A stretch of 13,645 nucleotides of DNA, taken from contig CAMYVI010000041.1 of assembly GCA_947302185.1 (NCBI GenBank), positions 1-13,645 on the forward strand. The letters are read 5' to 3'. Positions within the stretch are counted from its first letter, which is position 1; each line of letters begins with the position of its first letter. The position numbers and the translations under genes are program-made. Of this stretch, positions 1-7,124 are shown in pieces. Below the pieces are notes generated by a model, which worked only from the letters and a program-made list of their open reading frames with translations, was not told where the DNA came from and ran no database searches. This stretch comes from an uncultured Lachnospiraceae bacterium (GTDB taxonomy: Bacteria > Bacillota_A > Clostridia > Lachnospirales > Lachnospiraceae).

Positions 1-1774
1 CCTTCTCAAGCAGGAGCTTTGCGGACATGTCGAGGACATATCTGTATTCGTTAATTATCCTTCTCGCCTCTTCATAGCACTGATCGATGATAGATTTCAC
101 TTCCTCATCAATCTCATCCGCAGTTCTCTCACTGTAACTGCGTGTTTTCTCATAGTCGCGTCCGATGAACACTTCGCCTGAATCGTCATCATAAGCAACG
201 AGACCCATTCTGGCTGACATACCGTATCTGGTCACCATAGAGCGTGCGAGTTCGGTAGCCTGCTTGATATCCTGAGAAGCGCCGGTCGTAATGTCATCAA
301 ATACAAGCTCCTCAGCAACGCGTCCGCCGAGATCAACTATTATGTTTTCCAACATGCGTCCTCTCGTGTTGAACACTTCATCCTTTGACGGAAGAGGCAT
401 AGTGTAGCCTGCCGCCCCCAGCCCGGTGGGAATGATAGATACCGAATAGACCGGCCCCACATGCGGAAGCACATGGAATAAAATGGCGTGACCCGACTCA
501 TGGTACGCAGTTATCTCCTTGTCCTTCTGCGACATGACTTTACTGCGTTTTTCCGCACCGATACCGACTTTTACAAAGGCCTGCCGAATATCTCTCTGAA
601 TGATATAAGTCCGGTCTTCCTTGGCCGCATATATAGCAGCCTCGTTCAGAAGGTTCTCAAGATCCGCGCCGGAAAAACCGGCTGTTGTCTGAGCGATCTG
701 TCCCAAATCGACGTCATCTCCGAGAGGCTTGTTACGTGCATGAACCTTCAGAATCTCCTCGCGGCCCTTCACATCAGGAAGCCCGACCGCTACCTTTCGG
801 TCGAAACGTCCCGGTCTCAGAATGGCAGGATCGAGAATATCCACTCTGTTCGTTGCTGCCAGAACGATAATTCCCTCGTTTACTCCGAAACCGTCCATCT
901 CCACAAGGAGCTGATTCAGAGTCTGTTCACGTTCATCGTGACCGCCCCCGAGACCCGCTCCTCTCCTGCGAGCCACAGCGTCTATTTCATCAATGAACAC
1001 AATACACGGGTGGTTTTTCTTGGCGTCTTCAAAAAGATCCCTCACTCTGGAAGCGCCCACTCCGACGAACATTTCAACAAAATCAGAACCCGAAATGGAA
1101 AAGAAAGGAACTCCCGCTTCACCGGCGACAGCCTTGGCTATGAGTGTTTTTCCAGTGCCGGGAGGTCCGACCAGAATAACTCCTTTCGGGATCCGTGCTC
1201 CCACAGATGTATATTTAGCCGGACTCTTCAGGAAATCAACAATTTCTTCCAGATCCTGCTTTTCCTCTTCAAGTCCCGCAACATCACGAAACGTGACGGT
1301 CTGATCATGCGGAGCCGAAAGTCTGGCACGGCTCTTACCGAAGTTCATCATCTGCGCATTTGCGCCGCCTCCCTGCCTGTTCATCATAGTAAAGAATATC
1401 AGGAAGATAGCTGCCGCGACAACAATCAGAAGAATTGAATTCATCAGTGACCTGTCGGAGGGTATGTCATCGACGACGACATCTACATTTTCGTAACTGC
1501 GGACCTTCTCATCCACATCGGACACATCCGTCACATACAGCTGCCTCGAACTTCCGTCTTTCATATAGACGACGACCCGTCCTGCCGATCCCTGAGCATT
1601 CGGCTTGATATTAACGCTGTCTACGGTATTTTCCTCGAGTGCTTTCAAAAATTGTTTATAAGTATAGGCTTCACTTCGCTGCATACGTCCTGCAAAGAAG
1701 TAATAACCGGATACCATAGCTACAATGATAATAAGATAAATAATAATACTACTTGATGGTCTCTGCTGCGTCAC
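1..1774 (-). CDS. ftsH: FtsH, membrane-bound ATP-dependent zinc metalloprotease (3' end cut by window edge)
   Basis: This AAA+ protease of the cytoplasmic membrane degrades unneeded or misassembled membrane and cytosolic proteins. About 591 codons are visible and the C-terminus lies beyond the left edge. The order is: N-terminal membrane helix (about residues 9-28), extracytoplasmic domain, second membrane helix (about 112-133), AAA+ ATPase and M41 peptidase. I can read Walker A GPPGTGKT from residue 203, Walker B FIDEID at 260-265, an ATNR plus RPGRFDR stretch of the second region of homology, and the zinc site HESGH at 425-429. These positions match FtsH of other bacteria. The start is a GTG at 1774, preceded 7 nt upstream by AGGGG. 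No in-frame ATG fits better. It is the last gene of the tilS-hpt-ftsH run, 126 bp after hpt. No frameshift was seen. Confidence 0.97.
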   Translation of the reverse strand, partial: MTQQRPSSSIIIYLIIIVAMVSGYYFFAGRMQRSEAYTYKQFLKALEENTVDSVNIKPNAQGSAGRVVVYMKDGSSRQLYVTDVSDVDEKVRSYENVDVVVDDIPSDRSLMNSILLIVVAAAIFLIFFTMMNRQGGGANAQMMNFGKSRARLSAPHDQTVTFRDVAGLEEEKQDLEEIVDFLKSPAKYTSVGARIPKGVILVGPPGTGKTLIAKAVAGEAGVPFFSISGSDFVEMFVGVGASRVRDLFEDAKKNHPCIVFIDEIDAVARRRGAGLGGGHDEREQTLNQLLVEMDGFGVNEGIIVLAATNRVDILDPAILRPGRFDRKVAVGLPDVKGREEILKVHARNKPLGDDVDLGQIAQTTAGFSGADLENLLNEAAIYAAKEDRTYIIQRDIRQAFVKVGIGAEKRSKVMSQKDKEITAYHESGHAILFHVLPHVGPVYSVSIIPTGLGAAGYTMPLPSKDEVFNTRGRMLENIIVDLGGRVAEELVFDDITTGASQDIKQATELARSMVTRYGMSARMGLVAYDDDSGEVFIGRDYEKTRSYSERTADEIDEEVKSIIDQCYEEARRIINEYRYVLDMSAKLLLEK

Positions 1775-1800
1775 CTGTTTTCCCCTGTTAACGTTTTATT

Positions 1801-1858
1801 GACCGGCCTTTCCGCATCGCGCCGGTCTCTTTGAAATTTTGCCATGAGCATGCGGAAA
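1801..1858 (-). other. ftsH leader with competing inverted repeats
   Basis: The 126-bp hpt-ftsH gap holds a perfect 7-bp inverted repeat, GACCGGC at 1801-1807 and GCCGGTC at 1821-1827, with a 13-nt loop. Nine bases of that loop (TTTCCGCAT, 1809-1817) are exactly complementary to ATGCGGAAA at 1850-1858. In the minus-strand transcript the second pairing comes first, so the two can either exclude each other or form a pseudoknot. The hairpin ends about 20 nt before the ftsH ribosome binding site. There is no convincing T-run after it (AATAAAAC follows), so it is not a typical intrinsic terminator. A regulatory role is inference. Confidence 0.45.
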
Positions 1859-1900
1859 CATCTTCTGTCTATAAATTGATTTTGATAATGTGGATCGAGC

Positions 1901-2434
1901 TCATTCGTCAAGCACTATCTCGCCTATGTAAGGAAGGTTTCTGTATCTCTGCCTGTAATCCATTCCGCACCCTACTACGAATTTATCCTCGATCTCAAAT
2001 GCACAATAATCCACCTTAACGTCTGTTACTCTTCTGTCAGGTTTGTCCAGTAAAGTACAAATCTTTAAAGACGCAGGTTTTCTTGCCTGCAAAATCTTCA
2101 ACAGATAAGAAAGCGTTCTTCCCGAGTCAATTATATCCTCTACAATCAGGACATCTTTTCCCTCGATTGTTTCGTCCAGGTCCTTAACGATTTTTACGAT
2201 GCCGGATGATTTCGTACCCTCACCGTAACTCGATACGGACATAAAACCCATGGATACCGGGATCGAGATATCAATCCTCTTCGACAATTCTGTCATAAAA
2301 TACACTCCGCCTTTCAGGACGCAGATCATATGAACGGATTTTCCGGCATAATCCCTGCTGATCTCTTCTCCGATTTCCCGCGCTCTCTGCTCTATTTTCT
2401 CCTCAGGTATCATTGTCAATATCTCGTCTGTCAT
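1901..2434 (-). CDS. hpt: Hypoxanthine-guanine phosphoribosyltransferase
   Basis: This cytoplasmic enzyme salvages hypoxanthine and guanine, transferring phosphoribosyl from PRPP to give IMP and GMP. The protein is 177 aa, normal for bacterial HPRT. The PRPP-binding motif VLIVEDIIDSGRT spans about residues 95-107. The flexible-loop region carries SSYGEGT near 69-74, and the C-terminal FVVGCGMDYRQRYRNLPYIG block is typical of the family. I chose the ATG at 2434 because AAAGGCGG lies 5 nt upstream. A longer frame opens with TTG at 2455 but has no good ribosome binding site. The gene begins 32 nt inside the end of tilS, which suggests translational coupling. In Bacillus the same tilS-hpt-ftsH order is found, and TilS and HprT have been reported there to act together as an activator of ftsH. 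Whether that holds here is unknown. Confidence 0.95.
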   Translation of the reverse strand: MTDEILTMIPEEKIEQRAREIGEEISRDYAGKSVHMICVLKGGVYFMTELSKRIDISIPVSMGFMSVSSYGEGTKSSGIVKIVKDLDETIEGKDVLIVEDIIDSGRTLSYLLKILQARKPASLKICTLLDKPDRRVTDVKVDYCAFEIEDKFVVGCGMDYRQRYRNLPYIGEIVLDE

Positions 2435-3908
2435 TGTATCCGCCTTTCTGCTCAACTGTCACGGATAATACCGTTCTCGTCTCAGTATCGATCCGACACG
2501 ATTCACCGCTCCTCAAACCTACGACCCACAGAATTTCATGACCGCAGGCAAGAAGAGGAATCCTGTCTCTCTTATCTCTTGGTATTTTGCAATTCGTAAA
2601 ATAATCGGATAAACTCTTTCTTCTCCCATCGGGATTTATGATAAGATAGTCTCCGGGCATTCTATATCGAATTTTAAGAATACCACATATTTTATCATAA
2701 TCAAACTTTTTCGTATACACATTTTGAGTTTTTCCGAAATCGTTGCCTGCGTCCGCTTCGGTTTTCAGCGCTGCTCTTATCAGAAATCCCGCAAATTCAA
2801 GGATTTTTTCGGTCCCCAAGGCTAATTTCAGGCATTTTTCTTCTCCGTCTTCGCTGTCAGAATACTTGAAGGATGCACCTCTTCCCGGTCTTTCGCCCGA
2901 GTTATGCTCATTTTCTCTTATTCCGATGTGTATGACATCATAAACCGACTCGGCATACATTCCGTAAGGAAGGTCGACTTTCTTTCCGTTCTCCTTATCT
3001 GAAAGACTGCACACGCTCTGTATATGTACTCTGCCGATATCTCTGGCTGTTCCTGCCAGAACGCCCAGAGCCGCTTTGACCGTCCTTGCTGCAATCACCC
3101 TCTTCTCCTCTTCAAAGAGTCTCTTATCAAGAACAATTCTCTCCCGGCCGCCACTGATCACATACTTTTCAAGGCACTTCCGAACATATTCATTGACCCA
3201 CTCGTCGATCAGTGATGCCTCATCGGAAATCTCGCAAATGTGCCGAACGCTCTGTGCGTTGACCTTATCCGTAAGCTCCGGCAGAATCACCTGCCTGATA
3301 CGGTTGCGTGAGTACGTCGTATCTGCATTTGTAGAATCGGTGATGTAAGGAAATCCGTTTTCTTTGAGCCAGGCTTCAATTTCTCTGCGCTCCAAGTTCA
3401 TGAGCGGTCTTATATACTGACCGCGAACAGGGCGGAGCGATGCGAGTCCGGCAATTCCGCTTCCCCTGACCATATTGAACAGGACCGTCTCTGCCACATC
3501 ATTCATATGATGCGCAAGCGCAATTTTTCCGTTTCCGTTCTTTTCTGCTTCAAAGGCAAAAGCCTCTCTGCGCAGAAGTCTGCCCGCCTCCTCAACCGAT
3601 AAACCTCTCTGCCGTGCATATAAAGGGACATCATATCTCCGTACCGTGCAGGGGATGTTATATTTCAGGCATAGATTCTGCACAAATACAGCATCACGAT
3701 CAGCCTCCGTGTCCCGAATCATATGATGTACATGGACTACGCGCATGGAAAAACCGATTTCATCCATCAAAATGCGAAGACAATGAAACAGACATATTGA
3801 ATCTGCACCTCCGGAAACGCCGGCCACTACAACATCTGCGTTCCTTAACATTCCGTATTCACTTATCAGCCGTCTGACTTTATAGGGCAGTATAACCTTC
3901 TCCGACAA
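2403..3908 (-). CDS. tilS: tRNA(Ile)-lysidine synthase
   Basis: TilS attaches lysine to cytidine 34 of the CAU-anticodon tRNA-Ile in an ATP-dependent reaction, switching it from AUG to AUA decoding. It is essential in most bacteria. The 501-aa protein has the N-type ATP pyrophosphatase P-loop SGGADS at residues 32-37 near the N-terminus. A conserved RGSGIAGLASLRP stretch follows at about 150. The C-terminal TilS substrate-binding domain contains SLSDYFTNCKIPRDKRDRIPL and ILWVVGLRSGE. The length fits TilS forms with the full C-terminal domain. The start is a TTG at 3908, supported by GAGGTG 8 nt upstream. It overlaps hpt by 32 nt. A terminator hairpin lies directly upstream, and I see no strong promoter in the roughly 30 nt between that terminator and the ribosome binding site. 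Transcription may therefore depend on readthrough from divIC. Confidence 0.96.
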   Translation of the reverse strand: MSEKVILPYKVRRLISEYGMLRNADVVVAGVSGGADSICLFHCLRILMDEIGFSMRVVHVHHMIRDTEADRDAVFVQNLCLKYNIPCTVRRYDVPLYARQRGLSVEEAGRLLRREAFAFEAEKNGNGKIALAHHMNDVAETVLFNMVRGSGIAGLASLRPVRGQYIRPLMNLERREIEAWLKENGFPYITDSTNADTTYSRNRIRQVILPELTDKVNAQSVRHICEISDEASLIDEWVNEYVRKCLEKYVISGGRERIVLDKRLFEEEKRVIAARTVKAALGVLAGTARDIGRVHIQSVCSLSDKENGKKVDLPYGMYAESVYDVIHIGIRENEHNSGERPGRGASFKYSDSEDGEEKCLKLALGTEKILEFAGFLIRAALKTEADAGNDFGKTQNVYTKKFDYDKICGILKIRYRMPGDYLIINPDGRRKSLSDYFTNCKIPRDKRDRIPLLACGHEILWVVGLRSGESCRIDTETRTVLSVTVEQKGGYNDRRDIDNDT

Positions 3909-3940
3909 CTCTGTTACACCTCTTTTTCTATGATTCGCTC

Positions 3941-3985
3941 ATAAAAAGAAAAAGCCATGACATCAGCATCCACTGTGTCACGGCT
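3941..3985 (-). terminator. Intrinsic terminator after divIC
   Basis: AGCCATGACA (3953-3962) and TGTCACGGCT (3976-3985) form a 10-bp stem with one G-U pair in the minus-strand transcript and a 13-nt loop. TTTTCTTTTTAT follows. The upstream arm includes the divIC stop codon. The hairpin separates divIC from tilS. Confidence 0.75.
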
Positions 3986-4298
3986 CGTTTCTTTCTATCA
4001 GAATAATATCATCTTCATCCACAAGCCCCAGATAATCTCTGGCGACTTCCCTGATATAATCGTCCGTTTCCATATATTCTTTCTGCGCCAGAATGCTCTC
4101 TTTTCGTTTCTCTTCCTCGCGGATCTGTTCCGTCAGCTGCTCGCGCGTCTCATCATTATATCGAATCTTCTGTCTCAGACTGATCTCCTGAATGAGCAGC
4201 GCAGCGAACAGAATGCAGACGATGACCGTTATCATCTTCATCGCCATACGATTTGTACGGCGTACGGAAGTGCCGCCTCTGACTCTTTTTTTCCCCAT
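3978..4298 (-). CDS. divIC: Septum formation initiator family protein (FtsB/DivIC-like)
   Basis: This is a small bitopic division protein. In the known system DivIC/FtsB pairs with FtsL and DivIB/FtsQ outside the membrane and helps switch on septal wall synthesis. The 106-aa sequence has a basic cytoplasmic N-terminus (GKKRVRGGTSVRRTNR), one membrane helix at about residues 22-39, then a charged heptad-like coiled coil (about 40-78). The C-terminal block DYIREVARDYLGLVDEDDIILI is typical of the family. Identification rests on this layout and on its place before tilS-hpt-ftsH, as in Bacillus. The ATG at 4298 has GGGGAG 12 nt upstream, a rather long spacing. The genes usually next to it in spore formers (yabP, yabQ, spoIIE) are absent. 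It has its own promoter and a terminator starting at its stop codon. Confidence 0.88.
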   Translation of the reverse strand: MGKKRVRGGTSVRRTNRMAMKMITVIVCILFAALLIQEISLRQKIRYNDETREQLTEQIREEEKRKESILAQKEYMETDDYIREVARDYLGLVDEDDIILIERNEP

Positions 4299-4353
4299 TT
4301 TTATATTATACTCCCCGTCGAAATTTTCCCATCGATCCGAACGCTATACAGCA

Positions 4354-4382
4354 ATTTTACAACTGATACGCCTTAAAGTAAA
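4354..4382 (-). promoter_or_regulatory. Candidate sigma-A promoter for divIC
   Basis: On the minus strand, TTTACT (4377-4382) and TAAAAT (4354-4359) are separated by 17 bp. The expected transcription start is near 4347, about 48 nt before the divIC ATG. This is the only good promoter-like pair I found in the 145-bp rqcP-divIC gap. That gap otherwise holds only a short CGAGT/ACTCG hairpin. Confidence 0.55.
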
Positions 4383-4443
4383 GCATTCACGAGTGTGACT
4401 CGCCTGAAATCACAATCATCAAAATCAGTATCGAAGTCCCGTA

Positions 4444-4683
4444 TCATATATAGCGGTACATTTCGGCTGCATTTTCCTTTTTTGTGGTATCCATGACAGC
4501 CTGTACTTCGACGCTCACTTCTCTCTCTCCGAATTTTATCTCTATGCGGTCACCGACCTTCACGTCCTGTGACGCTTTCGCAATTTTACCGTTCACAGAA
4601 ACACGCCCGGCGTCGCAGGCTTCATTTGCAACGCTGCGCCTCTTGATCAGGCGGGATACCTTAAGAAATTTATCCAGTCTCAT
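4444..4683 (-). CDS. rqcP: RqcP (YabO), S4-domain ribosome quality control factor
   Basis: RqcP is an RNA-binding protein that works with RqcH on stalled 50S subunits carrying peptidyl-tRNA, supporting alanine tailing of the nascent chain. It was long annotated as an Hsp15/HslR-like heat-shock protein. The 79-aa product begins [16 protein letters not shown] and continues with [14 protein letters not shown], the S4 fold. It ends in a [12 protein letters not shown] tail. All three blocks strongly resemble Bacillus YabO as I remember it. I chose the ATG at 4681-4683 because a perfect GGAGGT sits 6 nt upstream. A frame extending to 4722 would read through a terminator hairpin and has no ribosome binding site. 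The gene lies just after the HU gene, as in many Firmicutes, but a strong terminator stands between them. Confidence 0.93.
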   Translation of the reverse strand: MRLDKFLKVSRLIKRRSVANEACDAGRVSVNGKIAKASQDVKVGDRIEIKFGEREVSVEVQAVMDTTKKENAAEMYRYI

Positions 4684-4696
4684 ACTGATACCTCCG

Positions 4697-4728
4697 TGAA
4701 AAAAAGCTGCCGCGTAGAGCAACAGCTT
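4697..4728 (-). terminator. Strong intrinsic terminator between HU and rqcP
   Basis: AAGCTGCCGC (4704-4713) and GCAACAGCTT (4719-4728) form a 10-bp stem with two G-U pairs in the minus-strand RNA and a 5-nt loop. A run of seven T follows at 4705-4699. The T-run ends only a few bases before the rqcP ribosome binding site at 4690-4695. Confidence 0.85.
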
Positions 4729-4740
4729 CCGATCCGTGAC

Positions 4741-5022
4741 TTATTTCTTGTCGTTCACAAAGTCTTTCAAAGCCTTGCCGGCCTTGAACTTTGGTGTTTT
4801 GGATGAATGAATCTCCATCGCCTCACCTGTCTGAGGATTCCTTCCCTCGCGTGCTGCCCTCTCAGAAATCTCAAATGTCCCAAAACCTACAAGCGAAACT
4901 TTTCCGCCCTTTCTCAGTTCCTCTGAAACAATGTCCACAAATGCATTTATTGCACTTCCGGCATCTTTTTTTGTAAGACCGGTCTCTTTAGCAATTTCTG
5001 CAATCAAATCAGTCTTGTTCAT
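4741..5022 (-). CDS. hup: HU-family DNA-binding protein
   Basis: HU is a small dimeric nucleoid protein that binds and bends DNA with little sequence preference. The 93-aa protein opens MNKTDLIAEIAKETGLTKKDA and holds the core KVSLVGFGTFEISERAAR at about residues 41-58. The DNA-binding arm GRNPQTGEAMEI (about 61-72) and the closing FKAGKALKDFVN follow. Length and all motifs are standard. The ATG at 5022 has AGGAGG 6 nt upstream. A near-consensus promoter lies 60-90 bp upstream and a strong terminator immediately follows, so HU appears to be mainly a single-gene, highly expressed unit. No key residue appears to be missing. HU and IHF subunits share this fold, but the genome context and sequence favour HU. 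Confidence 0.97.
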   Translation of the reverse strand: MNKTDLIAEIAKETGLTKKDAGSAINAFVDIVSEELRKGGKVSLVGFGTFEISERAAREGRNPQTGEAMEIHSSKTPKFKAGKALKDFVNDKK

Positions 5023-5082
5023 AATAGTCCTCCTAACAAACCTTTGTCTTTATATAGTCAACTCTCAGCAAGAGCTAATAAC

Positions 5083-5111
5083 TTTATATCTCTTTTGCAA
5101 CTACTTGTCAA
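5083..5111 (-). promoter_or_regulatory. Strong sigma-A promoter for the HU gene
   Basis: On the minus strand there is a perfect TTGACA (5106-5111), a 17-bp spacer and TATAAA (5083-5088). The start should fall near 5076, giving a leader of about 54 nt. The DNA upstream of the -35 box is A/T-rich and has two GATTGTA copies at a 10-bp spacing. This is the best promoter match in the window. Confidence 0.8.
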
Positions 5112-5157
5112 GAAAATGCATCTATTTCGACCAGATACAATCATTTACAATCTTTTC

Positions 5158-5649
5158 TCACCAATGCAGGCGATGAAGGTCCCCCTCCGTCTCCAGACCG
5201 CAAAAATTATTCTGTCTCAGTAATTCATAAAGAATCACCGAGACCGAATTGGACAGGTTGAGTGACCTCTCACCCGGAATCATCGGTATACGTATACACC
5301 TTTCCTCATTCTCCACAAGAATCTCCTCGGGAATCCCTGCACTTTCCTTTCCGAACATGATAAAATCATCCGGCTCAAAATGCACATCCGAGTAGCTTCT
5401 TCTTGATTTCGTCGTAGCATACCATATGACCGATCCTTTATTCTTATCCAGAAAGTCCTCATAATTCAGGTATCTGCTGACCTTCAGCCTTTCCCAGTAA
5501 TCCATACCTGCGCGCTTCAGCGCCTTTTGTGTCAGCTGAAAGCCCAGAGGATCGATCAGATGCAGGGATGTTCCCGTCGCCACACATGTTCTCCCGATAT
5601 TCCCCGTATTTGCCGGTATCTCCGGCTCAAGAAGTACAATTCCGGCCAT
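5158..5649 (-). CDS. trmL: tRNA (cytidine/uridine-34)-2'-O-methyltransferase, SPOUT family
   Basis: TrmL methylates the 2'-OH of the wobble nucleotide in tRNA-Leu isoacceptors using S-adenosylmethionine. The 163-aa protein is a minimal SPOUT enzyme without extra domains. The N-terminus carries IVLLEPEIPANTGNIGRTC (about residues 4-22). The trefoil-knot cofactor-binding motifs are FGKESAGIP (99-106) and the C-terminal RIPMIPGERSLNLSNSVSV (120-138). These motifs separate TrmL from the longer TrmH/RlmB proteins. The ATG at 5649 has AGGGAG 5-6 nt upstream. It lies 60 bp after cca with no terminator between, so the two are probably cotranscribed as a tRNA-maturation pair. No clear terminator follows it before the HU promoter. 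The exact tRNA substrate is inferred from the family. Confidence 0.94.
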   Translation of the reverse strand: MAGIVLLEPEIPANTGNIGRTCVATGTSLHLIDPLGFQLTQKALKRAGMDYWERLKVSRYLNYEDFLDKNKGSVIWYATTKSRRSYSDVHFEPDDFIMFGKESAGIPEEILVENEERCIRIPMIPGERSLNLSNSVSVILYELLRQNNFCGLETEGDLHRLHW

Positions 5650-5709
5650 AATATCTCCCTCTCCCTATACGACCGCCTTTTCACATAGGTAACTTTTAAT
5701 CCGATGAAT

Positions 5710-7038
5710 TTACTCACGATATTTTTCTGCAAATGCAAGCAGCCACCCCCTCTCATTTCTGGACGGATCATCCAGAACCTCTGACAGGGCGTCTCGAAGA
5801 ATTCTCCCGATTTCCTTTCCTTTGAATCCCATGACAAGGAGATCGTTTCCGTTCAGTTTAAGGTCTTTCAGGGAGAGACAGTCACCCTCCTTCAAAATCT
5901 CTTCATACAGCCGCGCCACTCCGAGTACCCGCTCTGTTTTTTCTTTTCTCTTGAAAAGACTCTGAGCGTTCAAATCCGCCCACTGCAGCTGCAGATAGGA
6001 CGGAAAAAGCTCCGCTCCTATCTTATATATTGCTCTTCGCACTGCTTTCGCTTCCGGCGCAGGGCGATAATCATGGTAATAAATCAATTTCACGACTTTT
6101 TCCGTCGTATCATTGTCGAACTTCATTCTTTTCATAATGTCGCCGGCCATCTCGGCACTTTTCCTGTCATGCCCGCTGAAGTGATCTCTTCCGAGACTGT
6201 CACGGAAACGCACCACCGGTTTGCCGAAATCATGCATAAGCGCTGCAAGCCGTATCACTTTCTCCGCAGGCACACCGCTAAGGACCCTGAGCGTATGTTC
6301 TCCGACATTGTAAAAATGATGCGGAGTTTCCTGCGGAGTTTCCATGCATCGATCGAATTCGGGCATAATAACACCTGTTATGCCCAGACGATACAGATCT
6401 CCCCACATCTCGGGATGCGATGATGTGAGCAGCTTAACTATCTCTGTTTGGATTCTTTCTGCACTTATTTTCCTCAGATTTTCGGCATGGGAAGCGATTG
6501 AATACCACGTTTTCTCTTCAATTCCGAAATCAAGCTGTGCGGCGAAGCGCACTGCCCTCATAATGCGCAGAGCATCCTCATCAAATCGATCATCGGGATT
6601 GCCGACACATCGGATCACTTTTTTCTGGAGATCCATCATACCGTCATACAGGTCGACCAGCCCTCTGCTGTCGTTATACGCCATCGCATTTATGGTAAAA
6701 TCTCTTCTCATCAGGTCATCGGCAAGATTCGGGGTAAATATGACCTGCATAGGATGTCGTCCGTCCAGATATTCGCCGTCTATCCGGTAAGTCGTCACTT
6801 CAAACTGATCATCACCGAGCAGTACGGTCACAGTCCCGTGCTTCAGGCCTGTATCCACTGTTCTTCTGAAAACACTTTTCACTTCCTCCGGACATGCAGA
6901 TGTCGTAATATCCCAGTCCTGCGGTTTCTTTGCGAGAATGGAATCCCGCACACATCCTCCGACAACATAGGCTTCAAAACCATTTTCTTCCAATGTCTCA
7001 ATAATGGTCTTAACTTTCTCCGGTAATCTGAGTTTCAC
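5710..7038 (-). CDS. cca: CCA tRNA nucleotidyltransferase with HD domain
   Basis: This class II nucleotidyltransferase builds or repairs the 3'-CCA end of tRNAs from CTP and ATP without a template. The 442-aa protein shows the catalytic head GG at residues 27-28, with acidic residues D41 and D43 in [15 protein letters not shown] is at 111-119 and [17 protein letters not shown] at 149-165. After the neck and body comes an HD phosphohydrolase-type domain, with H248 in GEHTL and the H269-D270 pair in LMHDFGKP. The start is GTG at 7038, with GGGGGT 5-6 nt upstream. Family members can be full CCA-adding or split CC-/A-adding enzymes. No second copy is visible here, so full CCA addition is assumed. 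A terminator stands upstream and no strong promoter was seen between it and the start. Confidence 0.95.
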   Translation of the reverse strand: MKLRLPEKVKTIIETLEENGFEAYVVGGCVRDSILAKKPQDWDITTSACPEEVKSVFRRTVDTGLKHGTVTVLLGDDQFEVTTYRIDGEYLDGRHPMQVIFTPNLADDLMRRDFTINAMAYNDSRGLVDLYDGMMDLQKKVIRCVGNPDDRFDEDALRIMRAVRFAAQLDFGIEEKTWYSIASHAENLRKISAERIQTEIVKLLTSSHPEMWGDLYRLGITGVIMPEFDRCMETPQETPHHFYNVGEHTLRVLSGVPAEKVIRLAALMHDFGKPVVRFRDSLGRDHFSGHDRKSAEMAGDIMKRMKFDNDTTEKVVKLIYYHDYRPAPEAKAVRRAIYKIGAELFPSYLQLQWADLNAQSLFKRKEKTERVLGVARLYEEILKEGDCLSLKDLKLNGNDLLVMGFKGKEIGRILRDALSEVLDDPSRNERGWLLAFAEKYRE

Positions 7039-7063
7039 TTCTTACCCCCGATTTGAAAATTGC

Positions 7064-7096
7064 AAAAACAGGCTGTCGCATTTTACGCGCAGCCCG
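7064..7096 (-). terminator. Intrinsic terminator after proS
   Basis: In the minus-strand RNA the arms GGGCTG-CGCG and TGCG-A-CAGCCT pair around a TAAAA loop, with one bulged or mismatched base. Five T follow at 7068-7064. It closes the upp - dCMP deaminase - proS group. Confidence 0.7.
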
Positions 7097-7124
7097 TTAT
7101 GATCGAAGAATTATCTGTAAATAA

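Noticed and set aside
488..1438. A 316-codon plus-strand open frame
   Set aside because: It lies fully antisense to ftsH, whose motifs are intact. It is a shadow frame.
2435..2455. TTG at 2455 as the hpt start
   Set aside because: The ATG at 2434 has a better ribosome binding site and matches the family's N-terminal length.
4305..4310. TATAAT on the minus strand just before divIC
   Set aside because: It is only 6 nt before the ATG and has no -35 partner. It is part of an AT-rich ribosome binding site spacer.
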